Notes under the pieces: model-generated | What the model was told of the DNA's origin: nothing | Seen by the model: only the letters and a program-made list of their open reading frames with translations | The model's database searches: none | Translations under genes and position numbers: made by a program | Part shown: positions 11,861 to 24,800 of the stretch, piece by piece | Layout: each line of letters begins with the position of its first letter | Numbering within the stretch: position 1 is the first letter of the stretch | Origin: Pipra filicauda | Lineage: Eukaryota; Chordata; Aves; Passeriformes; Pipridae | Assembly: GCF_003945595.2 (NCBI RefSeq) | Contig: NW_024103874.1 | Location: 3,606,001 to 3,670,000, forward strand | Direction of reading: 5' to 3' | DNA: 64,000 nt

Positions 11861-14800
11861 GCCCGTGCGGGCTCCCAGCCCTTCCCTGAGCAGGGCGAAA
11901 CGGATACGGTGCCTTATTAATGACATACCAGCAATTACCGAGCGTCTCCCAGCTGAGGGTTTCCACGTGCTCCCTCAGCAGGAATTCAGCTGAGGCAGGG
12001 ATGGGATGCGGTCGGTGTTAATCCCCTCTGACAGGTGAAGGCATGGGACAGCAAGGACCAGCTGCCCCCATGATCCCCCCTTTTTTCAACACTTTTTTCC
12101 CAGAAATCTTTATTTCCTTCTCCCTCAACCACAGGGCAGGGAGACCCCAGCACTGACCTCTTTACTCCCTCCCACCCGGCTCTGCATTGACCCCAGCTCT
12201 GCCATTAAACTCACGCTGAGTGTTGAACTACTTTGTCAACACTTTTATTGCTTGTTTTTCTCTCATCTTCTCACACTTCCTCCCCCCACTCCCTTTCCAA
12301 ATCCAGCTACAAAATACTGTGCAACAGAAATGTTCACTGGATACGTGGGGGGGAAAACCAGGAGCTTTCCTCGAAGTAGCTATTAGCACCACCACCCTCG
12401 CAGTGAGCATCCCACTGCAGTTTCCACGCCCAGCACAAAACATCCAAGTGTGTTCCTACTGCACAGTTACAAAACAATTCCCTCTTACACCTCTAAAAAG
12501 CACTGGGTGACACTTACACCCCCCAATTCTGCAAAATCAGCTTTTGTCAGGACCAGAAATACTGAAGATCTGGTGGGTCACAGAGCCGGCCCCACTACAG
12601 GCAGAAGGGAATGTCCCTGCAGAGGACACTTTATACATATAAAGCAGAGTTTTATAAATACCTATATGTGTATGATGTATTTACACACAAATATATATAT
12701 ATATACAGACACATATATTACATGTGTGCATGTGTCTGTCCATAAATTAGGTGGGCTGGGAGCAGGGGCAGTGCCTTGGGGCAGCCCACGCCATGAGGAG
12801 CCCCAGGGGCTCCCAGCACATCCTGACCTTCCTCCACACTTACAAAGCACCTTCCTAAAGCCACAGAAGAATCCAGCCAGGCCTATAAATCCCCCAAGAC
12901 AGCAGTTCCCATCTCAGGAACGTGATATTGGCACTGGGGGGCATGAATCCTCACCTCCTCCACAGCCACTGCCCACCCAGCTGACCCCACTCACCCATCA
13001 CACACAACCTTCCCCACACTCCCTGCCTGCTTCTGTTGCCAAGGAGATGGGGGGTGCTCACACAGACCTGCTTTGTGTTGTGTAGGTACCTGGTTTAGCT
13101 ATTTTTCTAGGGAATTTATTTATTTTTCAAATTTATGGGCAGCCTCGGGCACGTTCCCATGGAGTGAAGCTGCTCAGAGCTTCCAGCTCACCCATCCCAC
13201 GCTGCCTCACACCTCTGCTGTCCAAGTCTCTCATTCCCTCCTTGCCAGCCATCAGCTCCTGCCCTCATCCCTACCCAGAGGAGTTCTCAGTCATTTTGCA
13301 ATTATGGAATTGAATTTTGGGGAGTTTTTCTGGGATCAAGCATCAGCAGAGCTGGCCATGCAGGGACAGGAGGGACAGCCCTCCTCTGGTTCCTGGGGAG
13401 AAGGGGGCCTGGATGGGAATGGCACACTCAGCTCTGACAGCACAGCTGGTTTAGGGCTGTGCTCCAAACAGGGACCCTGAAATATCTGCATCAAGAATAA
13501 GCAAATATAAACAAAACATATTCCCACCACTCAAGAATAATAAGGATGAAGAAAAACTACTGTATGGTGGAAAAAATGCACAACCTCAAATCACACACGG
13601 CTGCTGTGCATCAGTGAGAATATAATTTTTTTAAGGAACTTAACTCTTATTTCTCAAATAGAAATTATGAATTCTATCAATTCCATCTCGAGGTGAAGGA
13701 TCTTACCTGTAACTTGCCTAGGTTTTACTCTTGTCCCTCTCAAAGTGGAACAAAGGAGTCAAGGTGCTAAACAGTGACACACTCGACAAGACAGTAGGAT
13801 TTTCATTTTCACTTAAAGAGGCTGTGCCTAAACATCAGCACGTTGCTCCCCTGGGAAATTAGATATATTGTTCTTCATATTCCAATCTGCCATAATTGGG
13901 CAACACTCCAACACGTTTGCTTGAAATTAGAGCACCAAATGCATCACAGCAAACTAGAAAGCACTCGCGACTTTTTTTTTCTTTGGCAACCTAATTTTGT
14001 TATTGGATTGAAAAAGTACATAAGTGCTGAAGTAAAACCATACAGCACTTTTACAGTGCAGTAAAAGCCAGATTTGTTATGCATTTATTCAGCACTTCCA
14101 CGGCAGCGTGGTACACATCACAGCCCGAACGCTGCTCGCGTTGTTTGTACAAGTCGTCTATTGACTTCGGAACAGGGAAACTCCCAGGAGGAAACCAAAC
14201 AGGGTGCAACCCAGCTGCTTACAGAGAGTAACAGTAAATAAGCCGAGCAGGAAAACAAAGGGAAAATATACTGTGTTTCCCAAGGAAAGCTATTTCTGAA
14301 GGAGCAGAACAAAGTAAGATCAGGCAGCGGCTACGAAGCCGCCCCGCAGTGCCCTCAGAGCTCCTGCTCGCTCTCCCACATCTGAGACAGCACAGGGAGA
14401 GCCTCTCTCAGGTTCCACAGGAAAACAAGGAACGTGACTGAACGCCTAAAAGCAAGTTTTAAAGAATGTATTTATTCCCTTCCTCACAGGCATTGGATGT
14501 AACACTACCACACAAAATAAAGTTCTGGCTTGTCCCGGTCTCTGGCGCAACCCATTCCCAGGACACCAACTGTAGAGTGCAGGGTTTGGTCACTTCAACT
14601 CTGCAGGGGGAGGACAGATCTGCGCAATTAAAATGCAGTTTTAATCCCCCAGAGTTCAGCCAGGGGGATATCCTAACCAGGAGGGCTTTTGTGTTGGGCA
14701 AATGAAAGGCAGGTCAGCAGCACGTGCTGCCCTCCTGATTCAACAAACAAGAATCTCCCAAATTTGTCAGCCCGGCAATTTTCACAAACAGGGAAGCATC

Positions 14801-17800
14801 ACTTGCTAAAAAACCTCCCCAGATACTAAGGAGCAAGCTTTACACATGGGGCTGCTTACATGACATTCCCAAAAACCTAAAGATTAGGATCAACCCATAC
14901 TACTGCAACGTTTTCCTCTTGGCACTTTATAGCACATTTTGACATAACAGGTTGGCCTGTACTTGCCTAAAGCCCTGATGGGCAAAAGTCTTGGCACAAG
15001 CACTGGAAGTCTTTAGAGAAGGGGCCTTCCCACCTTGCACAAGCACAGGGCTCTGCACACTTACCTGGGCATGTGGGTCCACACTCACACACTGCAGGGA
15101 AATGTCACTGCTGAAATGCCATCGCCCCGTGTATCCAGCCAAGCTGTCACCCCACCCAACATACCTTCAAAGGTTAAGACTCTTCTCTGCAGATGGACAA
15201 ATAACTGTAAATGTAAGACAATGGTTAAAATTATCATTTGCAATTTAGAAAATCTCAGAAATGTGGGAAAACTTGAAAACCTCCAACAAAATCTTAATTA
15301 CTGTGAATTTAATGGCATTTATCAGGGCACTCAAGCATGCGTCTCTCACTACATATTTCAACAGGTTTCCTGTATCTATTTAATTATAAACCTGTGAAAT
15401 AAGGAAAATAAGCTGAATTCAGAACCTATTTGTTCTGTTCAATTTTTGTGATAGAAGAACGGTATCAATAGTTCAGGAACATTACAGTTATGCACTACCT
15501 GATCAAAGCTGTTAAAAAAAGAGAGATACCAAGACTTCTGTAAAACAGGGTAGAGAGCCCACCACAAGTCACACACAGGCAAGAGAGAAGCAACCTGTCC
15601 CTAGCATGGAGCTGAAAGTGAGATAAAATAAAAGTACAATAAACCTTCACAGACTTGCACATGGAGAGAATGTCCCAGCTGTGGCAAACTTCAGTTTTGG
15701 GGGTGCTACAGGGAAGCTGCATCATTCTTTGTACAATGAAGATGAAGGGACAGTAAATGCCCTCACACATTAACCCTCTGGTGGAACTGCACAAGCTTTG
15801 GGGCCAGGAAAGAGTCACAATTTCTCTCTTTACAGGTCACCAACACAGAAGAGAAGTGATGTTGTACACGTGCGTTGCCCTGTAAATGCCACCTCTGCTC
15901 AGTCATGACTTTGCTTTGAAATGTAAAACTTCTGAGCAGCTTCAGAAATAGTTACCAGTTCTATCATTAGAAAAAAACAATAAGTCAACAAAAATCTGCA
16001 ACTGCTCTGCCATGAGAACCCCTCACAAGTGCCAGTGGCTGCATGAAGCAGTGTTCACTCCAGTACTGACAATAAAGTTAGGTGCCAGTTTCCCAGTCCA
16101 AAATTACATGAATTGGAACTACTGGAAGGAGATGGATGCTCCCAGCTTTTCAGGCTAAAAGAACAGGAACTTTTAAAAGCTGAGAAAAATTGTATAGAGT
16201 AAAGAGCTGACTGTGCACTTAAAACTCATGTTACAACAAAACCAAGAGCCCTGGTCTTACAGATCTCTCCTTCCTCCCTTGGCCTCTCCAGCACATTTCT
16301 AAGCTACTACTGAACAGGGAGTGCAAAGTACAGCACACCATTTCTTAACTTTAGCTTTTCAAATGTGTCTTACCCCCAATTTGCTGTTGGAAGCAACACC
16401 TGAAGGTCAGTCTCTTCCCCACTTACCTCTGCAGACGCTGTGCCAGTGGTGATTAACAATTACATCCACACTCTTGCTACAATTAAATGAAGGCTCTGAC
16501 AGCGTTTTGGCCAAAAGCCAAAGGTGTTTGTTTCCCCTTAATAACACAGCACAATTTGAAAGACAGTTTGGAGCTTACAAACAATGAAAGTTCTCAGGTC
16601 AGTGTTGTACAGGGTGTCAGGTGAGTCCATCCCTTTAGGAGCTAATCTGCTTTCCCAGAGACACTGATCTGCCGAGGGCCGAGTGCCAGATCCACAGCAG
16701 GGTGCTGGGGGCAGCAGCCTGTGGGCAGATTTGTCTGTGTGCAAGGAATAATCATCAAATTAATGTATTAGCAGGATTAGGCCCTCACAATTGTGAGTTA
16801 AGTCGCCCATGAGAGGAGGAATTAAAGAAAACCAACCCAAAAGCTAAATTTTCAGTACCAAGCATCAGAAATACTTCTCAGATTTTCATGCTGATAATCA
16901 AGTGTCCCTGATTATATTCTTTTATAACTGTGCTCTAAATTGTGTTTTATGTCCCATCTTCTGCAAACCATTGTAGTTAATTGTGTTTGAGGAGTGGGTT
17001 GCCCTCAAGGAGAGGGTGTTTTATTAAACCTTCGCTAGACAAACCCCAAATATTTCAGATCTCTTCAGACACCTTCCCTGCTTAAAAAACAACCAAACCC
17101 ACTATCCACTGATCTCAGCCCAAGACCCTTAAGACAGCAATTAAATGTCAAGATTCATGAAGTCACATACCTCCAAAACACTGACAAAACAAAGCAATAT
17201 AAAAACACCCCAAAGTGCATCTTTAGGAAACAGCATCCCCTCAGGTAGACTCATCTTTTACTTTACCAAGAAAAATAAATCCAAGTGGAGAAAAGATTTA
17301 GAGAGAAAAATACATTAGCAAATACAGATAAATTTGTTTTTAATAAAGGAGTTAATTTTCTTTCAATCCTATATAAAACAATAGCAATTAAAAACTTCAT
17401 TTTTGAAAGTAAAATATTTACATATGAACAAGTAACTGTGCAAAATTTACATGAAAAAAAAATGGAAAGACAGGATTTCCTAAAAGACAAAATAAAAGGG
17501 GTGTAACAGTTGTCAGGTGTTGATAAAAATACTGATCAGCATTCAGTTTACACGCAAGAGAGTTAAATTCTACCATGAGAGTTCACACAAAGAAAGCCAA
17601 AGTATTTACAGTCATAAAAGTACTATCAATAGACAATTTAATACAATAACCTCTGAAAATATAAAGAACCAATTAGTATATTTGTAATAAAAAAATAGGT
17701 ACAAAGAAGGGACTTTGCTCTGGACATCTTTAAAGTAGGCCCACAGCTTGCATACAGTCTTTTAGCAAAATAATTATAGTTTACATAGCCATTTTTATGT

Positions 17801-17899
17801 TATGTGCCAAAAATTATGTACAATTACTGACAAAATACACCAACCATTTTTCGACACTTGATTCACACTGAGAAACAGTCTTTTGATGATTCCTCTCAA
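11861..17899. other. Intergenic flank downstream of TAF4
   Basis: Composition shifts from mixed GC to AT-rich here as TAF4 is approached. It holds the TA microsatellite at 12,690 and isolated minus-strand AATAAA motifs (17,025, 14,476 and 14,089), which are unlikely to be TAF4 ends. A good minus-strand donor (CAG followed by GTAAGAT, near 13,710) lacks a convincing exon. Nothing else was seen. Confidence 0.55.
12690..12705. repeat. TA microsatellite
   Basis: An uninterrupted AT dinucleotide run is flanked on both sides by CA/TG-rich sequence (about 12,660-12,740) in the intergenic part of the window. Confidence 0.75.
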
Positions 17900-18695
17900 C
17901 TTTTGATTTTATTTAATCTAAGCTTTCACTTTAGCTAAAAAACACAGTGCAAGTAAAATATATTTATGCTGAAAAGGTTTCTCTTTTTTTCCTTTTTTTC
18001 CTTTTTTAACTTTACAGCTTTACAAACTATAGCAAATAAAATGCATTTTTACAGATGCTGCTATAACATTCAGAAGTAACCCTCCTTTATGGGATTTCAG
18101 GGCCTCTAATAAGCAATAATGTGATTAAAATTGAGGTTATGTTTAAAATTAACTGTATATCCCTCTAGATTTTGAGCATTTTGGGGAAAGATAAATATTC
18201 TTTAAAAATCAGTTTGCTTTGCTAACTGACTGTTTTAAAAAAAAAAAAAAAAAGCTAAATGAAATGAGGTCATCTGCTGTAGACATATGCCTATATCATG
18301 GATTTAGTTGAATAAAACTGAACTAAAATGAACAATTAATGTTGAAACTGCTACAGGGCTGACAAAGGGTAGCTAGTTATTTGCTAAACGATTCCATCAG
18401 TCTTTATATATGGCTTGTTTGGCAAGAAGGCCACTCAATCAAGAGATGAGTTAAAATTTAATTGTCCTTTTATAGTATCCACAGGCCTTGTAAGTATCCT
18501 CACTGTTACAGAAATGTATTTCTCTCATACTGAAGAGTTTATTTATAAACAGGAATATAAAACTGTTCCATGTAAAGAGGTGGTTGTTTTTTAAACAATA
18601 TCCCATTTGCTTGTTACAAAAAGGCGTAATTTGCAAATATATTAAAAAATGTCCTCAGGCGTCTCTCCGTCAAAAATACCTTGATCTTTTCCATT
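17900..18695 (-). other. TAF4: TAF4 3' UTR (minimum extent) with poly(A) signal candidates
   Basis: The region after the TAF4 stop is AT-rich. On the minus strand AATAAA occurs at 18,543-18,538 (about 155 nt past the stop) and at 17,913-17,908. The second is followed by a GT-rich stretch and is the better candidate. A longer form could continue to about 17,200, where only a weaker ATTAAA (17,344-17,339) is seen. Two UGUAAAUA Pumilio-type motifs (minus strand, 17,415-17,422 and 17,603-17,610) would belong only to such a longer form. An 18-base poly(A) run on the plus strand (poly(U) in the RNA) lies at 18,237-18,254. Confidence 0.6.
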
Positions 18696-18863
18696 TTACT
18701 TAAGGAATGCTTTGTATAGCAATAGTGAATGGCTTGTCTCTCGCTCATTTTCTAAACAAAATATGAGGTCCCTGAGGTTCACCCGCGTTATCCTTTGTCG
18801 CGTAAACTGTCTGGTTGTTCCAACTCCAGAGCTGCCTGGGACTGCTGCACTTGAACCAGATCC
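18696..18863 (-). CDS. TAF4: TAF4 coding exon 16 (C-terminus and stop)
   Basis: This 168-nt terminal coding segment encodes [20 protein letters not shown], then [20 protein letters not shown] and [15 protein letters not shown], followed by TAA. The last 35 residues are invariant in vertebrate TAF4 as I know it. They form the extreme C-terminal helix associated with the histone-fold module. The acceptor is CACTTCCAG. Confidence 0.96.
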   Translation of the reverse strand, partial: GSGSSAAVPGSSGVGTTRQFTRQRITRVNLRDLIFCLENERETSHSLLLYKAFLK

Positions 18864-21800
18864 CTGGAAGTGAGAAGAACAAGGAAATCAGTCCATGCTC
18901 CCAGGTATTCCAAAACTTTTCAGAGAAAATGTGTGAGGTAAGAACTCAGTGACTACGTACAGGAAGTTTTATGCTACCAGATTAGAGATTTTCTATTTAA
19001 TTCTTATTTATAAACAACAGTTGAACAATTAGAAGTTTTCGGTGATATTTAATACAGACAAGAAAAAACCAACACAAAGCACAGCTTGTATTTTCAGGAA
19101 GGCACTAAGGACAGGCAATCCCAACAACCAACCCAAACAAAAGGGACAGAATTCTTCACAACACCAGCATAGAGATCCCAAGGGCAGCCCTGGAGTTCTG
19201 GATGACCTGGGGAAGAGTCCTATTCCCTGGACTGGGAGGCCTTGAGTAATGTCCTAGATCCCCCCCAGTCTCCATGGCAGGGTGCCATGAGCTCTCCTTT
19301 TGGTGACAACAGCTGTAACCAAGCTCGGGACTATATTTAGAAGTAACTTCCCTGACATTCTCTAATGATGTCTGAATGCTTCTCCATCACTCAGCATCAC
19401 TCATCCCTCTGCTACACACTGGCAGTTTCCCACACAAAGTGGCAAGATAAACAAGTAGTATATTATTATATTTGTCACTTAAAAAAAGGAGAAAAAAACA
19501 GAAGGAAAAAAACTGTTTGCTATCTTTAGAGATACCCCCATCCTTCAGCTCTTCGGATGCACTCTGTGTCACGCAAGTGAGGTGTAAAGCAAGTCTGCTG
19601 GGGCCAACTCCAAGGTAATCTCACTTGCAGAAAACACAGTTCTGATAGGATACGTGTGATTAATGCAACTCTTGTCTAAAACTAAGGAGCAGGAAGGGCA
19701 GGGAAGGAGCGGCCCGGCAAGGACAGGGATCAGGGACTGCCGCTCCCGGCTCAGGCTGCAGTACCGCCCAGGGACCGGCAGGTGGCGCGCGCAGACCGAA
19801 ATCCAGGCTTTTCCCTCAATTTTAAAACCGGGAATATTTCGGGCAGCCGCCTGTTGCTGACGGGTTATTTACACCTACGTAATGGATTCTTTTGGGAACA
19901 GGTTACAGTTCTGTGGCTCGTGTATAGGTTCTTTTTTCCCTCCAATTTAATTAACTAGAATGATTTTCCCTTTTCTTTTTTTTTTAATGGACCTTTGACA
20001 CAGTGACTAACAGGTCTAAACACACTCCACTACTAAGAAAAGATTTATCTGCCTGAGAGCTCAGATAATTTTAAAAACTTTTCTGAACAAGAATACCCCA
20101 GACTTAAAAAAGTCAAAATTTAGATTAATGCATGTGCCATGTGAATCAGGTGCTGAGGCTCACACTTAACATGTGAAAATAATGTATTTAGGATCAGTGT
20201 AAATTATTAGGAAACCAACCTAAACTTGCACTGGAAATGATCACTCTAGGTTAGCAGAACACTGTGTTCAGTGCAGGTGAAGTTGCTTCACCACACTGCC
20301 AGTAGTGAAGTCAGAGTTTTGATTCTCAAGCAAGTTACCTGTTGGCCCAGGAAACATCAAATCACCAAAATCCTGTACTGAGAACTGCTTAAAGGCTGGA
20401 TGTTCAAAGGGATATTTTAAGGCACCTGCACAACTTAGGTCCCTAATTTCCACCAACTTCAATGGAAATTAGAAGATGCAGGAGAGCAGTGGATGCTAAC
20501 TAGATTTTCTCAAATCCATACATATGATTACTGGACAATAGAAAGAATGGCTGTAAGGGGTTTATTTTTGGTTTTCAAATATCCTTTAGTTGAAACTCAA
20601 GCCTGATTTTATTCTGTAGACCATTATACTTTAAATGCAAAAGTAAAATTTGAGGAGTCTTTGAAGACTATGGTACTCCTACAAGGCATGGAGTAAGTTA
20701 AGAAGCTTTTTGGTAACTTCCAGTAAAATCACAGGGACATAAAACTAAAACTGACAGCAAACTGATTTGTTGAATTTGGAAACAAAACAGTGCAACTACT
20801 ACTTAGAAGTGATTTTACATGTAATTAAGATTCAGTATTCCTAGACATCAAAAGCTTGCATTTACAAATCTGTGCCTAAGTAATGACAAACCTTATTTTC
20901 CACACTTCTTGTAATATGCCTTAACCACAAACTGCATACAAATGGTGACAAGTGGAGCCCAATTTAAAAATGTCAAGTGACACAGCAGCAAAAGCACAGC
21001 TGTGAGTATCAGATCAAAGGCAGCTGGTTCTTAATTAAACAGACAAAAAGATTAGATTTCCAGGGAACCTGTAGTTAATTGGTTAACCAGTAAGTGATTA
21101 ATCCAGGATAACTAAATTAGTCAGATTTAGATGAAATACAAACAAGTGTTCACAGTAGATGTAAAATACATCCCATAACCTAAGTGACATTAACAGACCA
21201 TTAAGGTGGCACAGCTGAGCATGCAGGAGGAAGCAATGCCAACATTAACTCTGCATGAGGTACTTCAGCATATTCCTCTGAGACAACTTCATTTGTGTAC
21301 ACATCTATCTTTGTAAAGTGCCCCATTCGGCAATTTTCATAATTTTAAACCACATTTATAAACCTTTAATACAGTTATTTGTCAGCTTATATAAAAATAA
21401 GTCTTATTATCAGTCACAGACACTTTAGGATATTTCAAAACTTAAAATTACTTTAAAAGATGCTCAAGAGGCTTGATTTCTTTACAAACAAAAATAACAT
21501 TTACTAGTATTCAGATTGTTCCCTAACATTTTATATCAAGCACATGTAAATTATTGCTTCTAGAAATTCAGCATAAACCAAGGTAAACTCTTTTGAGGCT
21601 TTTCTACAATATAAATGCCGTAGCACTGGAAATTCAGAATGCTCAAGGAATAATAAACAGAATTATTAAACTATTACTATCCTGTCACTTGCCATCAGGC
21701 AAAAAGCCCCACAGGGAAAAATTCTCAAATTAGGAAGAGAGCTTTTGGCCCAACAAATGACAATTTTCAAGAAGATTTTGTTCTTTTTAAACAGTGGAGA

Positions 21801-24800
21801 AATCCCACATCGAATGTCTCACGCAGAAAGCAATTTTATATCATTTCATGTTTATTCATTTGTTTAGAAATACAGTAGGTAGTCCTCTGCCAGAATGTAA
21901 ATTAATATTAAACGAATCAGACACTGAGCATTCTGATATTGAACCTGCAGAGAAATGTTTGAAAAGCCAGATTCAACAGTACAATACACCAAGGATATGC
22001 AAGACCACCATAATCAGATGGAAGTGGTCAAACTGATCTGCTGTGAAGACACTAAAACTAAGGCAACTCAACTGCTGAAGAAAGAAATTAGGCAAGTTCT
22101 ACAACTTGAAGTTCTGCTGTCAAAACTTAGCAGTTGATTCAATTCTATCACCCCACCTACCTCAGCAGCATTACTCTGCACTCTTAGTTAGATTGGCTAC
22201 AACCATAAAAACATCTTCCCAAAAACTATGGAGGTCCAAAACACAGAGACTTGTGACTACTCAGATTTTATTCCCGATGCCACTTCGCAGATGCTAAAAA
22301 CCAATCCCAGCCTTGGAGTGAGCAAATCTGAACTCAAAATACACTTGTGCTGCTCAGGGAGCTTCCACAAACTCGGGAAAAAGCTCTGAACAGAGAGGTT
22401 TGCACAGAGGCAGCAAAACCAGAAATGACCACGATACTGTACCTCTGTCCCTGATCCAGATCCCGGTGAGTCTACTTTCCTTTTCTTCCTGGGGCCGATG
22501 GCAGCTAACGCAGTCAGGTTGGCGTCCCTCTGCCTCATCTGGGCGAGCTCCTGCTGCTGCATCTGCATCATTTGCCAGAACAAGAACAGTTCGTTACTTT
22601 CCTTTCAATTTTCTAAATAAAAGTTCCTGTTAAGGTGAACACTCACCTCCTTGGCCTTCTGTTTCAACCTAAGCTGTTCTGGATCTTCTTGTCGAGATCG
22701 AGACTGTGTTGACAAAGGATGAACATGAAATGGTTGGAGGAAAAGAAAGAAAAATTAATTCAGTTACGTAAGTAGTTGAAGGTTGTAAGTTTTACACAGC
22801 ATATGAAAGCTTTCCCTAAACTCCAGCAGGAAGGGAGGAATACCTACCACTCCCTGAGAGGGCAACAGGGGAAAGCAATTTTTAAAAATTTAAAGAAGTT
22901 TTCCTGTTTCTTATGTTTTTTTTAAAAAGCACCCCCTTTTTCTGCTTTGTTAAAGATAGCAAAGGAATAGCCAGGCATTCATACCTTAAACAAAACCATT
23001 ACAAGAGACAAATTACACAGATCTGGGTACAGACACTTTGCATATGAAAAGAGGAATAAGACCTGTACTTTTTGGAAAAATTCTTCCCCTTGCTGTGTAA
23101 TTATGCACTTATTCAGAATAGATCTTTCTGCTACACCTACACATACAAGTCAGGCTCCTGTGTGAACAAACTGCAGCTGACTGACCCACAGACCATTTAC
23201 ATCAGCAACTGCCCATTTCACTGGGCACCTGCAATTCCTTGTGTGTGTCACTTTTAGAATCACTGAATTGCTTAGGTTAGAAAAGACCTGTAAGAACATC
23301 AAGTCCAGCCGTTTCCCCAGCACTGCCAAGCCCACCACTAAACCATGTCCCCAAGTGGCACATGCACATGTTTTTTAAATACTTCAGGGATGGTGACTCA
23401 ACCACTGCCCTGGGCAGCCTGTTCCAGGGCTTGACAACCCCTTCGGTGATGAAACTGTTCCCAATATCCAATCTAAACCTCCTCTGACGCAACTTGAGGC
23501 CATTTCCTCTTGTCCTATCAAATCCTGACCCTTGTTAATCCCACCCATTCTTTAGACAAACAACAAAATAAATTTGAATTTTGACATTATCGATTCATAC
23601 TGGATCATGAAATCAACAGAAGCCTTAGGTTGTTTTGTGAATTATTCTAGGGCGCTCTTATCTAATCATATTCATTCTATATTCACTGAGTAAAACCCAC
23701 AGCTTAATGTCTACATCAACTGCTTCTTATTTATTGTATTTCTCCAACTTGTAAAAATCTTTCTGAGTTCTATTTCTAGTCTCCAAAACACCTATAACCT
23801 CTCTATTGCATTTAAGAGTACCAAGCTATAAATTCATCTTTTTCACAATGCAAAATGGAAAAACTAACTTTTAAGGCCTACTTTAATTGGGGACCATGCA
23901 ATGGGACTGGTAAAGAAGCTGTTTCATGTGCTTTACCACAAAAAGCAAAACAGTTCTAGTTAAGAACACATTCATCAAGTCCCATCTTTGAAGATTAGTC
24001 TTTCCCTTCGCTGCAAGTGTTTTAGAAGGAAAAGAAACTCTGCTGTTTTGATGTCAAAAATGACACTTTGCGACCACGTGTGAAATCCAAGCACTTGCCT
24101 TTGCCGCGCGCATTAAAATTTCCCTTTCTTGTTCATCTTTACGCTGCTTTTCTATTTGATCAAGCTGTTCAAAGAACTTGAGCTGTGCCCGAACGTCACT
24201 TGCTTGTTCGTATCTTTCATCATCCTGAAAATACAGCAAATATGTTCCTCATTACTTTCTTAAAAACAAAGCTGTTAACTTGTACTGTACTGGGGGAGAA
24301 CATATACATTCAAAGCTCCAGTGTTCACGGTGTCCTTTTCAGACAAATAGCAGGTGTATATTTACACCAGTCAAACCAGCTAGAACTCTTAAAAGCGTTT
24401 TGTTCTAGTCCATGAATCATCAGATTTTGACTTCTAAACTAATATCATCACAGCTTTAACCTCTCAGACATATTTCACAGAGCTGTGTGGCTTTTTTAAA
24501 CGCTGCTCAGGCATTTGCATCTATTAAGAACACACATCTGTCACATAACAGTCCCTTGAGAATTCAAAGTAGTGCTTTTATCTGTCTGACTGTACAATCA
24601 CTCAGACTCTAAACATTTGACATAATGAATAAAGGGGAGGGGCACAGTTTCTCAGCATTTGTCTTAAAACCATTTTGTATATGCAAGTTGAAAAGTTCTA
24701 GTCACCCATGTGTATTAATAACTTAATGGTAGATGAATCAGTCAAAGAGAATAAACAACACCTGAACTCCTGCATTACAGACAGCATGACAGCCTGCTGA

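Noticed and set aside
13706..13770. Minus-strand exon candidate downstream of TAF4
   Set aside because: The donor CAG|GTAAGAT is good but the proposed acceptor is weak and the enclosed sequence shows no coding pattern.
1..17899. Exons of the cadherin gene CDH4, expected next to TAF4 by synteny
   Set aside because: No peptide of the cadherin cytoplasmic or extracellular domains was found in any frame. The gene probably lies beyond the left edge.
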